Assembly: GCA_944323825.1 (NCBI GenBank)
Contig: CALUTY010000004.1
Coordinates: 124,001 to 188,000, forward strand
From: an uncultured Bacteroidales bacterium
GTDB lineage: Bacteria > Bacteroidota > Bacteroidia > Bacteroidales > UBA932
Reading direction: 5' to 3'
DNA: 64,000 nt
Part shown: piece by piece, positions 1 through 8,832 of the stretch
Position numbering within the stretch: the stretch's first letter is position 1
Layout: every line of letters starts with the position of its first letter
Notes under the pieces: model-generated
Seen by the model: the letters and a program-made list of their open reading frames with translations, nothing else
The model's database searches: none
What the model was told of the DNA's origin: nothing
Program-made: the position numbers and the translations under genes

Positions 1-1
1 G

Positions 2-580
2 CAGTATCTTTCGGAAGTCTATCCGGGAGACCTGATGTTCCGGGACCAGAATGACGATAACAGAATAGACGAGAACGACATGGTTCCGATAGGATACAAC
101 AACCTTTGTCCGGAAATATGGTATTCATTCTGGGTGGGAGCCGAGTTCAAGGGAATCGGTCTGTACGCCCTCTTCCAGGGAGCCGGCAATTACAGCACAA
201 TACTTTCAGTGAACAGTGTCTACAGGCCTCTGATAAATGACAATACCGTTTCCGCCCATTATTACAGGAACCGCTGGACACCTGAGAATCCCGATACCAG
301 ATATCCGAGGCTCACATACGCAGGGTCGGCAAACAACTACAACAACAATACGCTCTGGGTCGAGGACGGCTCATTCCTCAAGCTGAGGACGCTCGAACTG
401 AGCTACCGTCTGCCGGAAAATCTCCTCAGGAAGACGAAGGCAATCAGGGATGTACGGATTTTTGCAAGGGCGCATGACCTGTTCTCATGGGACAGGCTGG
501 AAGCAATGGACCCGGAAAACATGGATGACGGTCATCCTCTGATGACGCAGTGCACATTCGGAATAAACCTCAGTTTCTAA
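2..580 (+). CDS. SusC/RagA-family TonB-linked outer membrane protein (C-terminal part)
   Basis: The reading frame is open from the first bases of the window, so only the last 192 residues are present. SusC proteins are TonB-dependent porins that import glycan oligomers under a SusD lid. The visible part carries the end of the beta-barrel, including the acidic GDLMFRDQNDDNRID-type loop, a YRNRWTPENP segment, the SFLKLRTLELSYRLP strand, and a final aromatic residue (NLSF) typical of outer membrane barrels. The SusD gene starts one base after the stop. The plug and TonB box lie outside the window. Family assignment is firm; the substrate is unknown. Confidence 0.93.
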   Translation, partial: QYLSEVYPGDLMFRDQNDDNRIDENDMVPIGYNNLCPEIWYSFWVGAEFKGIGLYALFQGAGNYSTILSVNSVYRPLINDNTVSAHYYRNRWTPENPDTRYPRLTYAGSANNYNNNTLWVEDGSFLKLRTLELSYRLPENLLRKTKAIRDVRIFARAHDLFSWDRLEAMDPENMDDGHPLMTQCTFGINLSF

Positions 581-581
581 A

Positions 582-2270
582 ATGTTATCCGCAATGAATA
601 AGTCGGTTTTGAAATATTGTCTGGCTGCAGTGCTTCCGGTATTTTTAGGGGGCTGCAATTTTCTGGACTGCGACGAGTCCTCAATCTATACAAGGGACGA
701 GATACTGAAGAGCTATGAACGTACCAAGCAGCTGGTGACCAATGTCTACAGTTATCTACCCAACGGATTCTGCAACATCGGGGGAGCCATGCATGAGGCT
801 GCCACTGACGATGCCGTGCATGTCTACCGTACTTCGACGATATACCGTTTCATAGACGGGACATGGAGTCCGGACCATACCGTTGATGACGTGTGGTCGA
901 ATTTCTATGCGGGAATCCGTGCCGCAAACCATTATCTCGAATATGCTTCAGGCCTCAAATTCGAGGAATGGGAAAACAGCGACGACTATGAAAGCTGGAT
1001 GAACGAGTACAAGTATTATGAATACGAAGTCCGTTTCCTGCGTGCATATTTCTATTTTGAACTGATAAGACGCTACCGCAATGTGCCTCTGGTGACGGAA
1101 GTCCTTGAGCCTGACGAGGTGAACGGAGTGAAGCCGTCGTCGTTTGACGAGGTCGCCCGGTTCATCGTAGATGAATGCGAATACCTTGCGTCTGATGAGC
1201 GTCTGCCTGTAAGCTATGCCCAGGGATTCTACAACAACGAGATATGCCGTGTCACCCGCGGTGCCGCCCTTGCCCTGCGCTCCAGGATGACATTGTATAT
1301 GGCGAGCCCGCTGCACTCCGCCGACAACAAGACAAAATGGAAGACTGCGGCAAAGGCCGCATACGACATCATAGGCAATGCATCGGAGCTCGGCTGTTCC
1401 CTTTCTCCGTATTCAAGGCTTTTCGGGGCGGACAACCACCTGCAGCCGGAGGTAATACTTGCACGTCCGGTCGGTGAAAGCGGGGAGTTTGAAAGGTCGA
1501 ATTTCCCGATAGGGGTGACTGGAGGACGGACATCCACATGTCCGACCGAGAATCTTGTCGAGTCATACGAGATGACCGACGGCTCAAGGTTCGACTGGTC
1601 GGATGCCGCCATGAAAGCCAATCCTTATGAGAACAGGGATCCCCGTCTGGCGATGACCGTCGCATACAATGACATGCCATGGCCGAAGAACAATCTTGAG
1701 ATATACGAAGGCGGTTCCAACGGTCTGCCGGTGAACAATGCCACCGTCACGGGATATTACCTGAAAAAATACTTGAATAACGAGATCAGCTTCGATGCTG
1801 GAAGCACGGCGACTGCAAGACACCACAACTGGATTCTGTTCCGCTATGGTGAAATCCTGCTGAACTATGCGGAAGCAATGGTGAACGCCTTTGACTCCCC
1901 GTCCTATTCAGACTCTGAATTTCCGATGAGTGCGTTGGATGCAGTCAATGCGCTCCGGGCACGTTCTGACGTGAATATGCCTGCATATCCGTCCGACATC
2001 ACGAAGGATGAATTCATCGAAAGGCTGAAGAACGAGAGGAGGGTGGAGCTGGCCTTCGAGGGACACCGTTTCTGGGACATAAGGAGGTGGAAGGACCTTG
2101 AGGGCACCACGAAGATTTACAGGGTGGCCGTGACCCGCCTGAACAACAATTTCCTCTACGAGAAATCGCTTTACGAGACGAGGACATTCGAGGACTGCAT
2201 GTATTTCTATCCGATATCGAACTCGGAAATTTTCAAGAACAACAATCTTGTCCAGAATCCGAACTGGTAG
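582..2270 (+). CDS. SusD/RagB-family nutrient-binding outer membrane lipoprotein
   Basis: This is a surface lipoprotein that captures glycan and closes the SusC porin. The N-terminus has a basic start, a hydrophobic stretch and a lipobox ending in GGC, followed by NFLDC, a common SusD beginning. The C-terminal part has the family hallmark RRVELAFEGHRFWDIRRWK-like block near residue 490 and ends in a YPI(S)xxE..NxxLxQNPNW block. The length of 562 residues is normal. An alternative ATG at 594 gives a more typical short signal peptide starting MNKSVLK. It is certainly co-transcribed with the susC gene immediately upstream. Binding specificity cannot be read from the sequence. Confidence 0.95.
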   Translation: MLSAMNKSVLKYCLAAVLPVFLGGCNFLDCDESSIYTRDEILKSYERTKQLVTNVYSYLPNGFCNIGGAMHEAATDDAVHVYRTSTIYRFIDGTWSPDHTVDDVWSNFYAGIRAANHYLEYASGLKFEEWENSDDYESWMNEYKYYEYEVRFLRAYFYFELIRRYRNVPLVTEVLEPDEVNGVKPSSFDEVARFIVDECEYLASDERLPVSYAQGFYNNEICRVTRGAALALRSRMTLYMASPLHSADNKTKWKTAAKAAYDIIGNASELGCSLSPYSRLFGADNHLQPEVILARPVGESGEFERSNFPIGVTGGRTSTCPTENLVESYEMTDGSRFDWSDAAMKANPYENRDPRLAMTVAYNDMPWPKNNLEIYEGGSNGLPVNNATVTGYYLKKYLNNEISFDAGSTATARHHNWILFRYGEILLNYAEAMVNAFDSPSYSDSEFPMSALDAVNALRARSDVNMPAYPSDITKDEFIERLKNERRVELAFEGHRFWDIRRWKDLEGTTKIYRVAVTRLNNNFLYEKSLYETRTFEDCMYFYPISNSEIFKNNNLVQNPNW

Positions 2271-2292
2271 GCTGAAGAAGGAGAAAACTGGT

Positions 2293-3519
2293 ATGATGCG
2301 CTGCCTGATTATATTGCTTGCCGCTGCCGGCGTCATTGCATGTTCCCCTGCAAACGGGCACAAGAACCTTTCCATTGCGGAAAGGGGGTTCAGCACGGCG
2401 GAGCGGCAGGTGTCCGCCCAGCTGGAAATGCTCGTGACACAGGAGGAATTTCCCCGTACTGTCAAGGACGGGGCTCTCTGCTGCACGAGGATGACGGATT
2501 GGACGGAGGGATTCTTTCCGGGCTGTCTGTGGTATCTTTATGAGCATACCGGAGAGGACAGGTGGAAGGAGGCGGCTGTCTGCTGGACGGAATGCCTTGA
2601 ACCGCTGAAAAAATATACTGGCGGGCATGACATAGGATTTCTCACGATGAGCAGTTTCGGAAACGCCTTCAGGCTCACCGGGGAAAAGAAATATTCCGAT
2701 GTGCTGGCCGATGCGGCTAATTCGCTGTGCACAAGGTTCAACAGGACGACTGGCTGCATAAAGTCATGGAATTACAGGAAGTCGTGGACCGGAGAGGAGT
2801 GGTTCTTTCCGGTAATCATAAACAATATGATGAATCTGGAGCTCCTCTATTTTGCATCGGAGGCAACGGGAAACCCGGAGTATGCAAGGATTGCGGACTC
2901 GCATGCCGAGATGACCATGAAACATCATTTCCGGAGTGACTACAGCTGCTTTCAGGTGGTGAACTATGACCAGGATACCGGCAAGATAATCTCAAAGGGC
3001 TCATATCACGGATTTTCCGACAATTCGACCTGGGCAAGAGGACAGGCATGGGCAATTTATGGATTTACTATGGCTTATCGGGAGTCGGGCAGAAAGGACT
3101 TTCTCGAAACGGCGGAAAGGGCGGCAGACTTCTGGCTCGGTCATCCGAATCTTCCGGAAGACGGCATACCGTATTGGGATTTCAATGCCGGGCAGCAGGG
3201 ATATGCCCCTGACTGGAACTATGACCCGCTGAAATACAAGGATGTCCCAAGGGATGCTTCGGCTGCGGCAATAGCGGCTTCCGCCTTTCTGGAACTGTCC
3301 ATGTATGCTTCTGACGGTCCAAAGTATTTCAGGGCGGGAGAACGCATCCTCGAATCCCTGTCTTCTCCGGAATATCTGGCGGAGCCGGGGACAAACGGGC
3401 GCTTCATCCTGAAGCACTCAGTAGGGAGCATGCCGGAGGGGGAAGAAGTGGATGTGCCTCTGGTTTACGCCGACTATTATTATCTGGAAGCTTTGACAAG
3501 ATATGAAAAACTGAAATGA
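2293..3519 (+). CDS. GH88-type unsaturated glucuronyl hydrolase lipoprotein with an altered catalytic Asp
   Basis: GH88 enzymes hydrate the unsaturated uronic acid left at the non-reducing end of oligosaccharides by polysaccharide lyases. The start at ATG 2293 was chosen because it gives a lipoprotein signal ending GVIAC (Cys17); the longer frame runs back into the SusD gene. Family blocks visible are DWTEGFFPG, GHDIGF with Asp113, SWNYRKSW, and WARGQAWAIYG. The second catalytic Asp normally sits in a VIIDNMMNLE block, but here the codon at 2821-2823 is AAC, giving VIINNMMNLE (Asn177). Activity is therefore doubtful. The next lyase-type gene at 4429 is the natural supplier of its substrate. 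Length of 408 residues is normal. Confidence 0.88.
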   Translation: MMRCLIILLAAAGVIACSPANGHKNLSIAERGFSTAERQVSAQLEMLVTQEEFPRTVKDGALCCTRMTDWTEGFFPGCLWYLYEHTGEDRWKEAAVCWTECLEPLKKYTGGHDIGFLTMSSFGNAFRLTGEKKYSDVLADAANSLCTRFNRTTGCIKSWNYRKSWTGEEWFFPVIINNMMNLELLYFASEATGNPEYARIADSHAEMTMKHHFRSDYSCFQVVNYDQDTGKIISKGSYHGFSDNSTWARGQAWAIYGFTMAYRESGRKDFLETAERAADFWLGHPNLPEDGIPYWDFNAGQQGYAPDWNYDPLKYKDVPRDASAAAIAASAFLELSMYASDGPKYFRAGERILESLSSPEYLAEPGTNGRFILKHSVGSMPEGEEVDVPLVYADYYYLEALTRYEKLK

Positions 3520-3529
3520 CAGCATAATT

Positions 3530-4432
3530 ATGAAGAAAATCATGAATACAGACTTGACGGCAAAAAAGTTTGCCATGTGCACATTGGGTGCATTGATGCT
3601 TTTCCCGTGTACGGGATGCGAAAGGGAAGAGAACGTGTCTGCCCCGCCTCCTGATGCCCCGGCATCCTATGGTGACTACGATCTCGTGTGGAGCGAGGAG
3701 TTTGACTATGAGGGGCTGCCGTCAGACGATGTGTGGGTATATGAGGAAGGTTACATGCGCAACAACGAGCAGCAGGACTACAAGGTGGCGAATACGAAAT
3801 ATTCGAGGGTTGAGGACGGCAGGCTGATAATAGAGGCATTCGAGGATGCCCATACCGGGGAGAAAAACGGCACGGTCTACGAGTTTACCCATTCATCCGC
3901 ATCCGTCACGACGAAAGGAAAGGTCGGCTTCCAGTACGGGCGGCTCGATGTGTCCGCAAGGATTCCGAGAGGCAGGGGAATATGGCCTGCAATATGGATG
4001 AGGCCGGTGGACAATCTCTTCGGCGGGGTCTATGCCGAACTGGACATCATGGAATATGTGTGGGGCGACAATCTCAACCACGACATGATATGGGCTACAG
4101 TCCACAACCAGGACTCCCGCGACGGAAAGGAGAGCCAGCAGAGGACTAACACGATTGCCTCGCCTTCTTTGGATACCGAGTTCCACACCTATTCCGTGGT
4201 ATGGACGGAAACATGCGTGGACTTCCTCTTCGATGACGAGCCCGTGCTTTCTTTCCCGAAACAGAACTCCACCTATGAGCACTGGCCTTTCGACCAGCCT
4301 TTCTTCCTCATTCTCAATGTGGCGGTAGGCGGCTCCTGGGGCGGGGAATGGGGAATTGACAACAGCATCTTCCCGGCACGTATGGAAGTGGACTATGTCC
4401 GTTATTACAAGAAAACCGAACAGAAGTCATGA
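3530..4432 (+). CDS. GH16 family beta-glucanase (laminarinase-like) lipoprotein
   Basis: This is a retaining endo-beta-glucanase of family GH16, probably acting on beta-1,3 or mixed beta-glucan at the cell surface. The N-terminus is a long lipoprotein signal ending in CTGC (Cys30). The catalytic signature ELDIMEY is intact with Glu170, Asp172 and Glu175. Other family blocks are LVWSEEFDY near residue 50, GRGIWPAIWM near 145, and the C-terminal NVAVGGSWGGEWG. The domain fills the whole 300-residue protein, with no carbohydrate-binding module. The stop overlaps the ATG of the next gene by four bases (ATGA), so the two are translationally coupled. Substrate choice within GH16 cannot be settled by eye. 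Confidence 0.92.
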   Translation: MKKIMNTDLTAKKFAMCTLGALMLFPCTGCEREENVSAPPPDAPASYGDYDLVWSEEFDYEGLPSDDVWVYEEGYMRNNEQQDYKVANTKYSRVEDGRLIIEAFEDAHTGEKNGTVYEFTHSSASVTTKGKVGFQYGRLDVSARIPRGRGIWPAIWMRPVDNLFGGVYAELDIMEYVWGDNLNHDMIWATVHNQDSRDGKESQQRTNTIASPSLDTEFHTYSVVWTETCVDFLFDDEPVLSFPKQNSTYEHWPFDQPFFLILNVAVGGSWGGEWGIDNSIFPARMEVDYVRYYKKTEQKS

Positions 4433-6390
4433 TGTCAGGAATCAAATACAGAAAAATCCTGTGCGGTATCCTTCTCTCCGGGATATGTGCCTCCGCATCT
4501 GCATATACGGAAAGGAATATCATAGAGAAGAATGCCGGCAGCAGGGATCGTGTCGCCGAATCCGTCATTGCTGACAGGTCGTGGATAACCGTGCCCGGCT
4601 ATTGCGACAGGCAGGGGTGGGACGAGTTCCTCGGGGAGCCGCTCAAGACCATGCTGATAGCCGAGGGCGAAAAGCTGCTGGACTATGAATGGCATCTTAT
4701 AACGGCTTCCGATTATCTTGAATACGGCAGGAGCGGGAACATCGAAGTCATGGAAAAGCCTTATTTCGAGAACCGCAGGAATATCAACATCCTCATGCTC
4801 GCCGAACTGGCGGAGGGCAAGGGACGTTTCATCGGGAAACTTCTCGACGGGGTGTTCTACAGCTGCGAGATGACCACATGGGCCGTTTCGGCACATCTGA
4901 AGTATCAGAATCCGAAATGCCTCTTGCCCGACTACCGCCGTCCTTTGTTTGACCTCGCCGCCGGGGATTATGCTTCCATGCTTGCGTGGACATATTATTT
5001 CTTCAGGGAGGAGTTCGACAAGATTGACCCTGTCATTTCCATGAGGCTCAGGGAAGTGTTGCAGGAGAGGGCCTTGGATGCGTATATGGAGAATGATGAG
5101 TGGTGGATGGCGAAGAAGGATTATGCTCCCGGGGATGTCATCAACAATTGGAATCCGTGGTGCAATTCAAATGCGCTCCAATGTTTCCTCCTGCTTGAAG
5201 ATGACCCCGAGGTCCTGACGGAGGCGATATGGCGCAGCATAAAGTCAGTTGACAAGTTCCTGAATTTCGTCCATTCGGACGGGGCATGCGAAGAGGGGGC
5301 GACCTACTGGACTCATGCGGCGGGGAAGGTCCTCGACTATCTTCAGCTGCTCGAAGCGGGTACGGGCGGAAAGGTGTCTGTCCTGCATGAGCCTCTGATC
5401 CGCAAGATGGGAGAATACATCAGCAGGTCATGGATAGGCGACGGCTGGGTCGTGAATTTTGCTGATGCATCCCCGAGATACAATGGCGAGCCCCATTTGA
5501 TATACCGCTACGGGAAAGCCGTCGGCAGCAGTGAGATGACCGGCTTTGCAGCCCTCCTGATGAAGGAGCATCCCGTTCCCATTCCGCTTGACAGGGGCGA
5601 TACATACAGGGCCCTGCAGGCAATTGCCGCAGACAGGGAACTCCGTTCGGCTGAGGCCTCGCATGAAATTCACGGGGCGGTATGGTATCCTGAAACCGAG
5701 GTCTGCTACTTCTCTGGCGGCAAAGGGATATTTGCTGCAATGAAGGGCGGGCACAACAACGAAAGCCACAACCACAATGACGTGGGCTCATTCATCCTGT
5801 ATCTCAATGCGGAGCCTGTATTCATAGATGCAGGAGTCGGGACATACACCAGGCAGACATTCAGCAGCGAACGCTATTCGATATGGACGATGCAGAGCGG
5901 GTATCACAACATTCCGGAAATAAACGGGGTCCAGCAGCATTTCGGACATGAATACCGTTCTTCGGGAGTCGTATGTGACCCGGAGAGGCGCAGGTTCTCC
6001 CTCGACATCTCCGGAGCCTATCCGCAGCAGTCGTCGGTAAAGAGATGGGTGAGATCCTATTCAATGTCTGACGGCAGGTTTTCGGTTGAGGACTCATTTT
6101 CCATTGACTTGCCGTCTGCTCCCAACAGGGTGATATTCATGACTCCGGGGCAAGTGGACTTCCCGGATGCCGGAAAAGCGGAGATTGCCGCCGGAGAGAA
6201 GTCAGTCGTGCTCGAATATCCGTCATATCTGACTGCGGAAGTTGAGGAAATTCCCCTCAACGACCCGAAACTTTCCGGAGTGTGGGGCAGTTCCATCAGA
6301 AGGATAGTTCTGACAGACAAAGAAATACGAAAAAAGGGAATTTACAGGTTCCTGATATACGAATCCTATAATAAGACTGAAAAATTATGA
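4429..6390 (+). CDS. heparinase II/III-family polysaccharide lyase
   Basis: Members of this family cleave uronic-acid-containing polysaccharides by beta-elimination, producing the unsaturated ends that GH88 enzymes remove. A signal peptide (cleavage likely after ICASASA) directs it to the periplasm or surface. An alpha/alpha-toroid region occupies about residues 60-380. The beta-sandwich domain begins with the hallmark ESHNHNDVG block at residues 445-453, including His447 and His449, followed by FIDAGVGTYT and the SIWTMQSGYHN block. Length of 653 residues suits the family. The exact PL family (for example PL12, PL15 or PL17) is not decided. The gene overlaps both neighbours by four bases (ATGA). 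Confidence 0.87.
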   Translation: MMSGIKYRKILCGILLSGICASASAYTERNIIEKNAGSRDRVAESVIADRSWITVPGYCDRQGWDEFLGEPLKTMLIAEGEKLLDYEWHLITASDYLEYGRSGNIEVMEKPYFENRRNINILMLAELAEGKGRFIGKLLDGVFYSCEMTTWAVSAHLKYQNPKCLLPDYRRPLFDLAAGDYASMLAWTYYFFREEFDKIDPVISMRLREVLQERALDAYMENDEWWMAKKDYAPGDVINNWNPWCNSNALQCFLLLEDDPEVLTEAIWRSIKSVDKFLNFVHSDGACEEGATYWTHAAGKVLDYLQLLEAGTGGKVSVLHEPLIRKMGEYISRSWIGDGWVVNFADASPRYNGEPHLIYRYGKAVGSSEMTGFAALLMKEHPVPIPLDRGDTYRALQAIAADRELRSAEASHEIHGAVWYPETEVCYFSGGKGIFAAMKGGHNNESHNHNDVGSFILYLNAEPVFIDAGVGTYTRQTFSSERYSIWTMQSGYHNIPEINGVQQHFGHEYRSSGVVCDPERRRFSLDISGAYPQQSSVKRWVRSYSMSDGRFSVEDSFSIDLPSAPNRVIFMTPGQVDFPDAGKAEIAAGEKSVVLEYPSYLTAEVEEIPLNDPKLSGVWGSSIRRIVLTDKEIRKKGIYRFLIYESYNKTEKL

Positions 6391-7244
6391 AGACACGGTT
6401 TGATTTGGATGTTGTATGCAACCGCATTGCGCATTTCCTTGGAATGGCGTGCGTGACGGCAGGTCTTTCCGCCTGCGCTCCTGAAGACAACAGGTCCGTA
6501 ACCGGCTTTCCATCCGACATCAGCATGATATTTTCCGCGTCTGCCGAAGACTGGGGCTACGTGGCGGACGGAAGCGTCTGGCAAGGCGGAGAAACATTCC
6601 TTGTCCGTCTTGACGGTGAAGAAAAAAGATATGTGATATCCGACGCCGTTTCCGGGGAACTGTCGGCAGACGGGACGGAGCCTTTCTTCTGGAAGGACAA
6701 CAAGGACGTGACAATCGACGCGTGGTATCCCTACAATGAAGGGGGACTTCCCGAAGTCGTTGTGAAATCGGATCAGAGCAGCATGGACGCATACCGTGCG
6801 AGCGATTATCTTGCGGCAATGCAGACTCCGGTGAGCATCTCGCTCAGCACATCCCCTCTTGAATTTTCGCATAGGGTGGCCAATGTCGTGATAAGGCTTG
6901 AAATAGACGCTGAACTCAATCCTGAGGATGTCCTGGTGACCCTCATGAATGTCAAGGGCCTGGATTCCGGTACGGATGTGAAGCCATATCGCCGTGACAA
7001 TGTGTTCATGGCTATGGTCCCGCCGCAGAACATGCAGGATGTGGAGTTCATCAGCGTTGATGCCGGAGCATATTCCCTGACATACGCGCCTGACAGTTTC
7101 AAGGAAGGCTATCTGCGTGCCGACAGGCAATACACATGGACATTTGCAATCGAAAAGGACAGCATAAAACTTATCGGGACGGAAGGAAATCCTGAATGGG
7201 AATCTGACGGAGAAGAAGAGATTGAAGCCGAACCTGTCATATAA
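6387..7244 (+). CDS. fimbrillin-family lipoprotein
   Basis: The product is a 285-residue lipoprotein with lipobox LSAC (Cys30). The middle section (FxxxxxxxVTIDAWYPYN at about residues 110-120, then LEFSHRVANVVIRLE at about 155-170) matches the layout of FimA/Mfa1-like fimbrillins of Bacteroidales, in which a first beta-sandwich ends with a conserved F.H..a.v.i.l strand. The C-terminus is very acidic. The start overlaps the lyase stop (ATGA), so it belongs to the same operon. Fimbrillin-like proteins can be pilus subunits or surface binding lipoproteins; no anchor or usher genes are nearby, so a surface glycan-binding role in this locus is a fair guess and no more. Confidence 0.7.
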   Translation: MKTRFDLDVVCNRIAHFLGMACVTAGLSACAPEDNRSVTGFPSDISMIFSASAEDWGYVADGSVWQGGETFLVRLDGEEKRYVISDAVSGELSADGTEPFFWKDNKDVTIDAWYPYNEGGLPEVVVKSDQSSMDAYRASDYLAAMQTPVSISLSTSPLEFSHRVANVVIRLEIDAELNPEDVLVTLMNVKGLDSGTDVKPYRRDNVFMAMVPPQNMQDVEFISVDAGAYSLTYAPDSFKEGYLRADRQYTWTFAIEKDSIKLIGTEGNPEWESDGEEEIEAEPVI

Positions 7245-7257
7245 AAATTGAAGACAT

Positions 7258-8760
7258 ATGAAAAACATTTCATTCATTCCTTTCTTGTCATGTCTGATCG
7301 GCGTATCTCTTGCGTCGGGATGTCAGGAGGCGGAGCAGCCTGACGTTGAGAAGACAAGTGACATCCTGCTCGGTGTCCGGGCATCCTGTCTTGACTTTGC
7401 TGAAATGGGACAGGAGCAGGAAGCGGCGCTTTCCGGATTTTCGGCAGGGGATACCATAGGCGTATTCGGTCTGGATAAGGACGGAAGCGTCCTTTCGGGC
7501 TGCCGGAACGCCGCATTCGTGTACGACGGTTCCTCAGAGTGGAAAGGGAACGTGTATTATTATGAGGATGCTGTGTATTTCGCCTATTTCCCTTACAGCA
7601 AAAGCCTCTCTCCGCTGAAAAGCGTCCATGAAATAGAGGAGGCATTTGCGGATGAAGTGCGGAGCACCACAGACCAGAGCACATTTGAGGCATTCCGCTC
7701 ATGCGACTTAATGGTTGCGGAGAATGTGGTGCCATCGGACGGGGTCCTTGACTTCCGGATGTCCCGCCGCATGTCCATGGTCGAGATTGCATTCCCTGAA
7801 ATAGAGTACAGGACTTCCGCAGACTCGGAACCGTATTACAGCGCAAGTATCGGAAGCCTCGCTTTTGAGGTCAATGACATTGCCGTAAAGCCATACATGG
7901 CGGACAAGGGCGTATATCGTTACATTGTCGTTCCGGAAAACAATCTCATCTATGGGGAATACAAGGTTGCCGGAGATTGGGCGGATTATGGTGAGGAACT
8001 CGTGTTCATTCCTGGAAAATACAAGAGGATAGATGTCGTTCCTGACAATACGGTCGTAATCCACGACCTTTCGGCCGGTGACTTTTTCCTGAAATCAGGT
8101 GCCATTCTTCCAAAGGATACAGACTTGACGGCATCAGAGCAGGAGGAGTGCATCGGCGTGGTTTTCTGGACGGGAGATCCGACAGTTTCGGATGCCACCC
8201 TCAAGAAGGATTTCCCGGGATGCACCCACGGGCTTGTGGTGGCGCTGGACGAGATTGCCTCCAACTGGAGTGCCGAGTTGAATGTGAGAATCAACGACTG
8301 GCTCAAGGCCAATGCCCCCGGATACCTTTCCATAAATACGGAGGGCGACGGTGCCAATACCGACAAGGCCGTCGGGTACAACAATACAATGGCGATAGAC
8401 CACTACAACAATAACGGTCTTGCCGAGAGCGCCGACGTTGCTGTGGCTGTAGAAAAGACAATGGAATACCGCAGCAGCAATTCATTGGAATGTGATGCAA
8501 GCGGGTGGTATCTCCCGTCCATCAAGGAGCTCTGTCTGCTCTATAAGGGCAATACAAACATCTGGACAGCCGCAAACAATGTGGCGGAAGAAATCAATGC
8601 CTCGATTGAAAAGGTCGGCGGCGCAACGGTCTTGACCGGAGACTACTGGTCGAGCACTGAAGCCGGGACCGGAAGCGCACACAGGATAGAGGCTTCCGGA
8701 AAGGTCACCGGCACAAGAATGTTCAATTCTTACAAGGTCCGTCCGGTGACGGCGTTCTGA
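7258..8760 (+). CDS. fimbrillin-family lipoprotein with DUF1566/Lcl-type C-terminal domain (copy 1)
   Basis: This 500-residue lipoprotein (LASGC, Cys22) has two parts. The N-terminal 260 residues follow the fimbrillin pattern, with GDTIGVFGLD, YFAYFPYS and a FRMSRRMSMVEIAFP strand. The C-terminal part contains an aromatic and Gly-rich fold with ASGWYLPSIKELCLLY, GDYWSSTE and YKVRPV near the end, which is the Lcl/DUF1566 type signature often found in secreted adhesins and binding modules. It is followed by a clear paralogue at 8833 sharing the same architecture and long identical stretches such as GYNNTMAIDHYN. The two are a tandem duplication. Role unknown; surface adhesion or glycan binding is a guess. 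Confidence 0.72.
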   Translation: MKNISFIPFLSCLIGVSLASGCQEAEQPDVEKTSDILLGVRASCLDFAEMGQEQEAALSGFSAGDTIGVFGLDKDGSVLSGCRNAAFVYDGSSEWKGNVYYYEDAVYFAYFPYSKSLSPLKSVHEIEEAFADEVRSTTDQSTFEAFRSCDLMVAENVVPSDGVLDFRMSRRMSMVEIAFPEIEYRTSADSEPYYSASIGSLAFEVNDIAVKPYMADKGVYRYIVVPENNLIYGEYKVAGDWADYGEELVFIPGKYKRIDVVPDNTVVIHDLSAGDFFLKSGAILPKDTDLTASEQEECIGVVFWTGDPTVSDATLKKDFPGCTHGLVVALDEIASNWSAELNVRINDWLKANAPGYLSINTEGDGANTDKAVGYNNTMAIDHYNNNGLAESADVAVAVEKTMEYRSSNSLECDASGWYLPSIKELCLLYKGNTNIWTAANNVAEEINASIEKVGGATVLTGDYWSSTEAGTGSAHRIEASGKVTGTRMFNSYKVRPVTAF

Positions 8761-8767
8761 AATTTAT

Positions 8768-8784
8768 GCATAAAATTTTTATGC
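8768..8784. repeat. 7-bp perfect inverted repeat between paralogues
   Basis: The arms GCATAAA and TTTATGC are separated by three bases. It lies between the two tandem fimbrillin-like genes and could form a small AU-rich hairpin in the mRNA, perhaps a processing or weak termination site. No T-run follows directly, so it is not called a terminator. Confidence 0.4.
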
Positions 8785-8832
8785 TATGAAAAGGATGTAT
8801 TGGCTATGTTGCACATTTATAAGTTTGACGAA

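Noticed and set aside
948..1316. Long antisense open frame inside the SusD gene
   Set aside because: It lies wholly opposite a clear SusD gene, has no recognisable domain or promoter, and has the composition expected of an antisense shadow. Many similar frames elsewhere were left out for the same reason.
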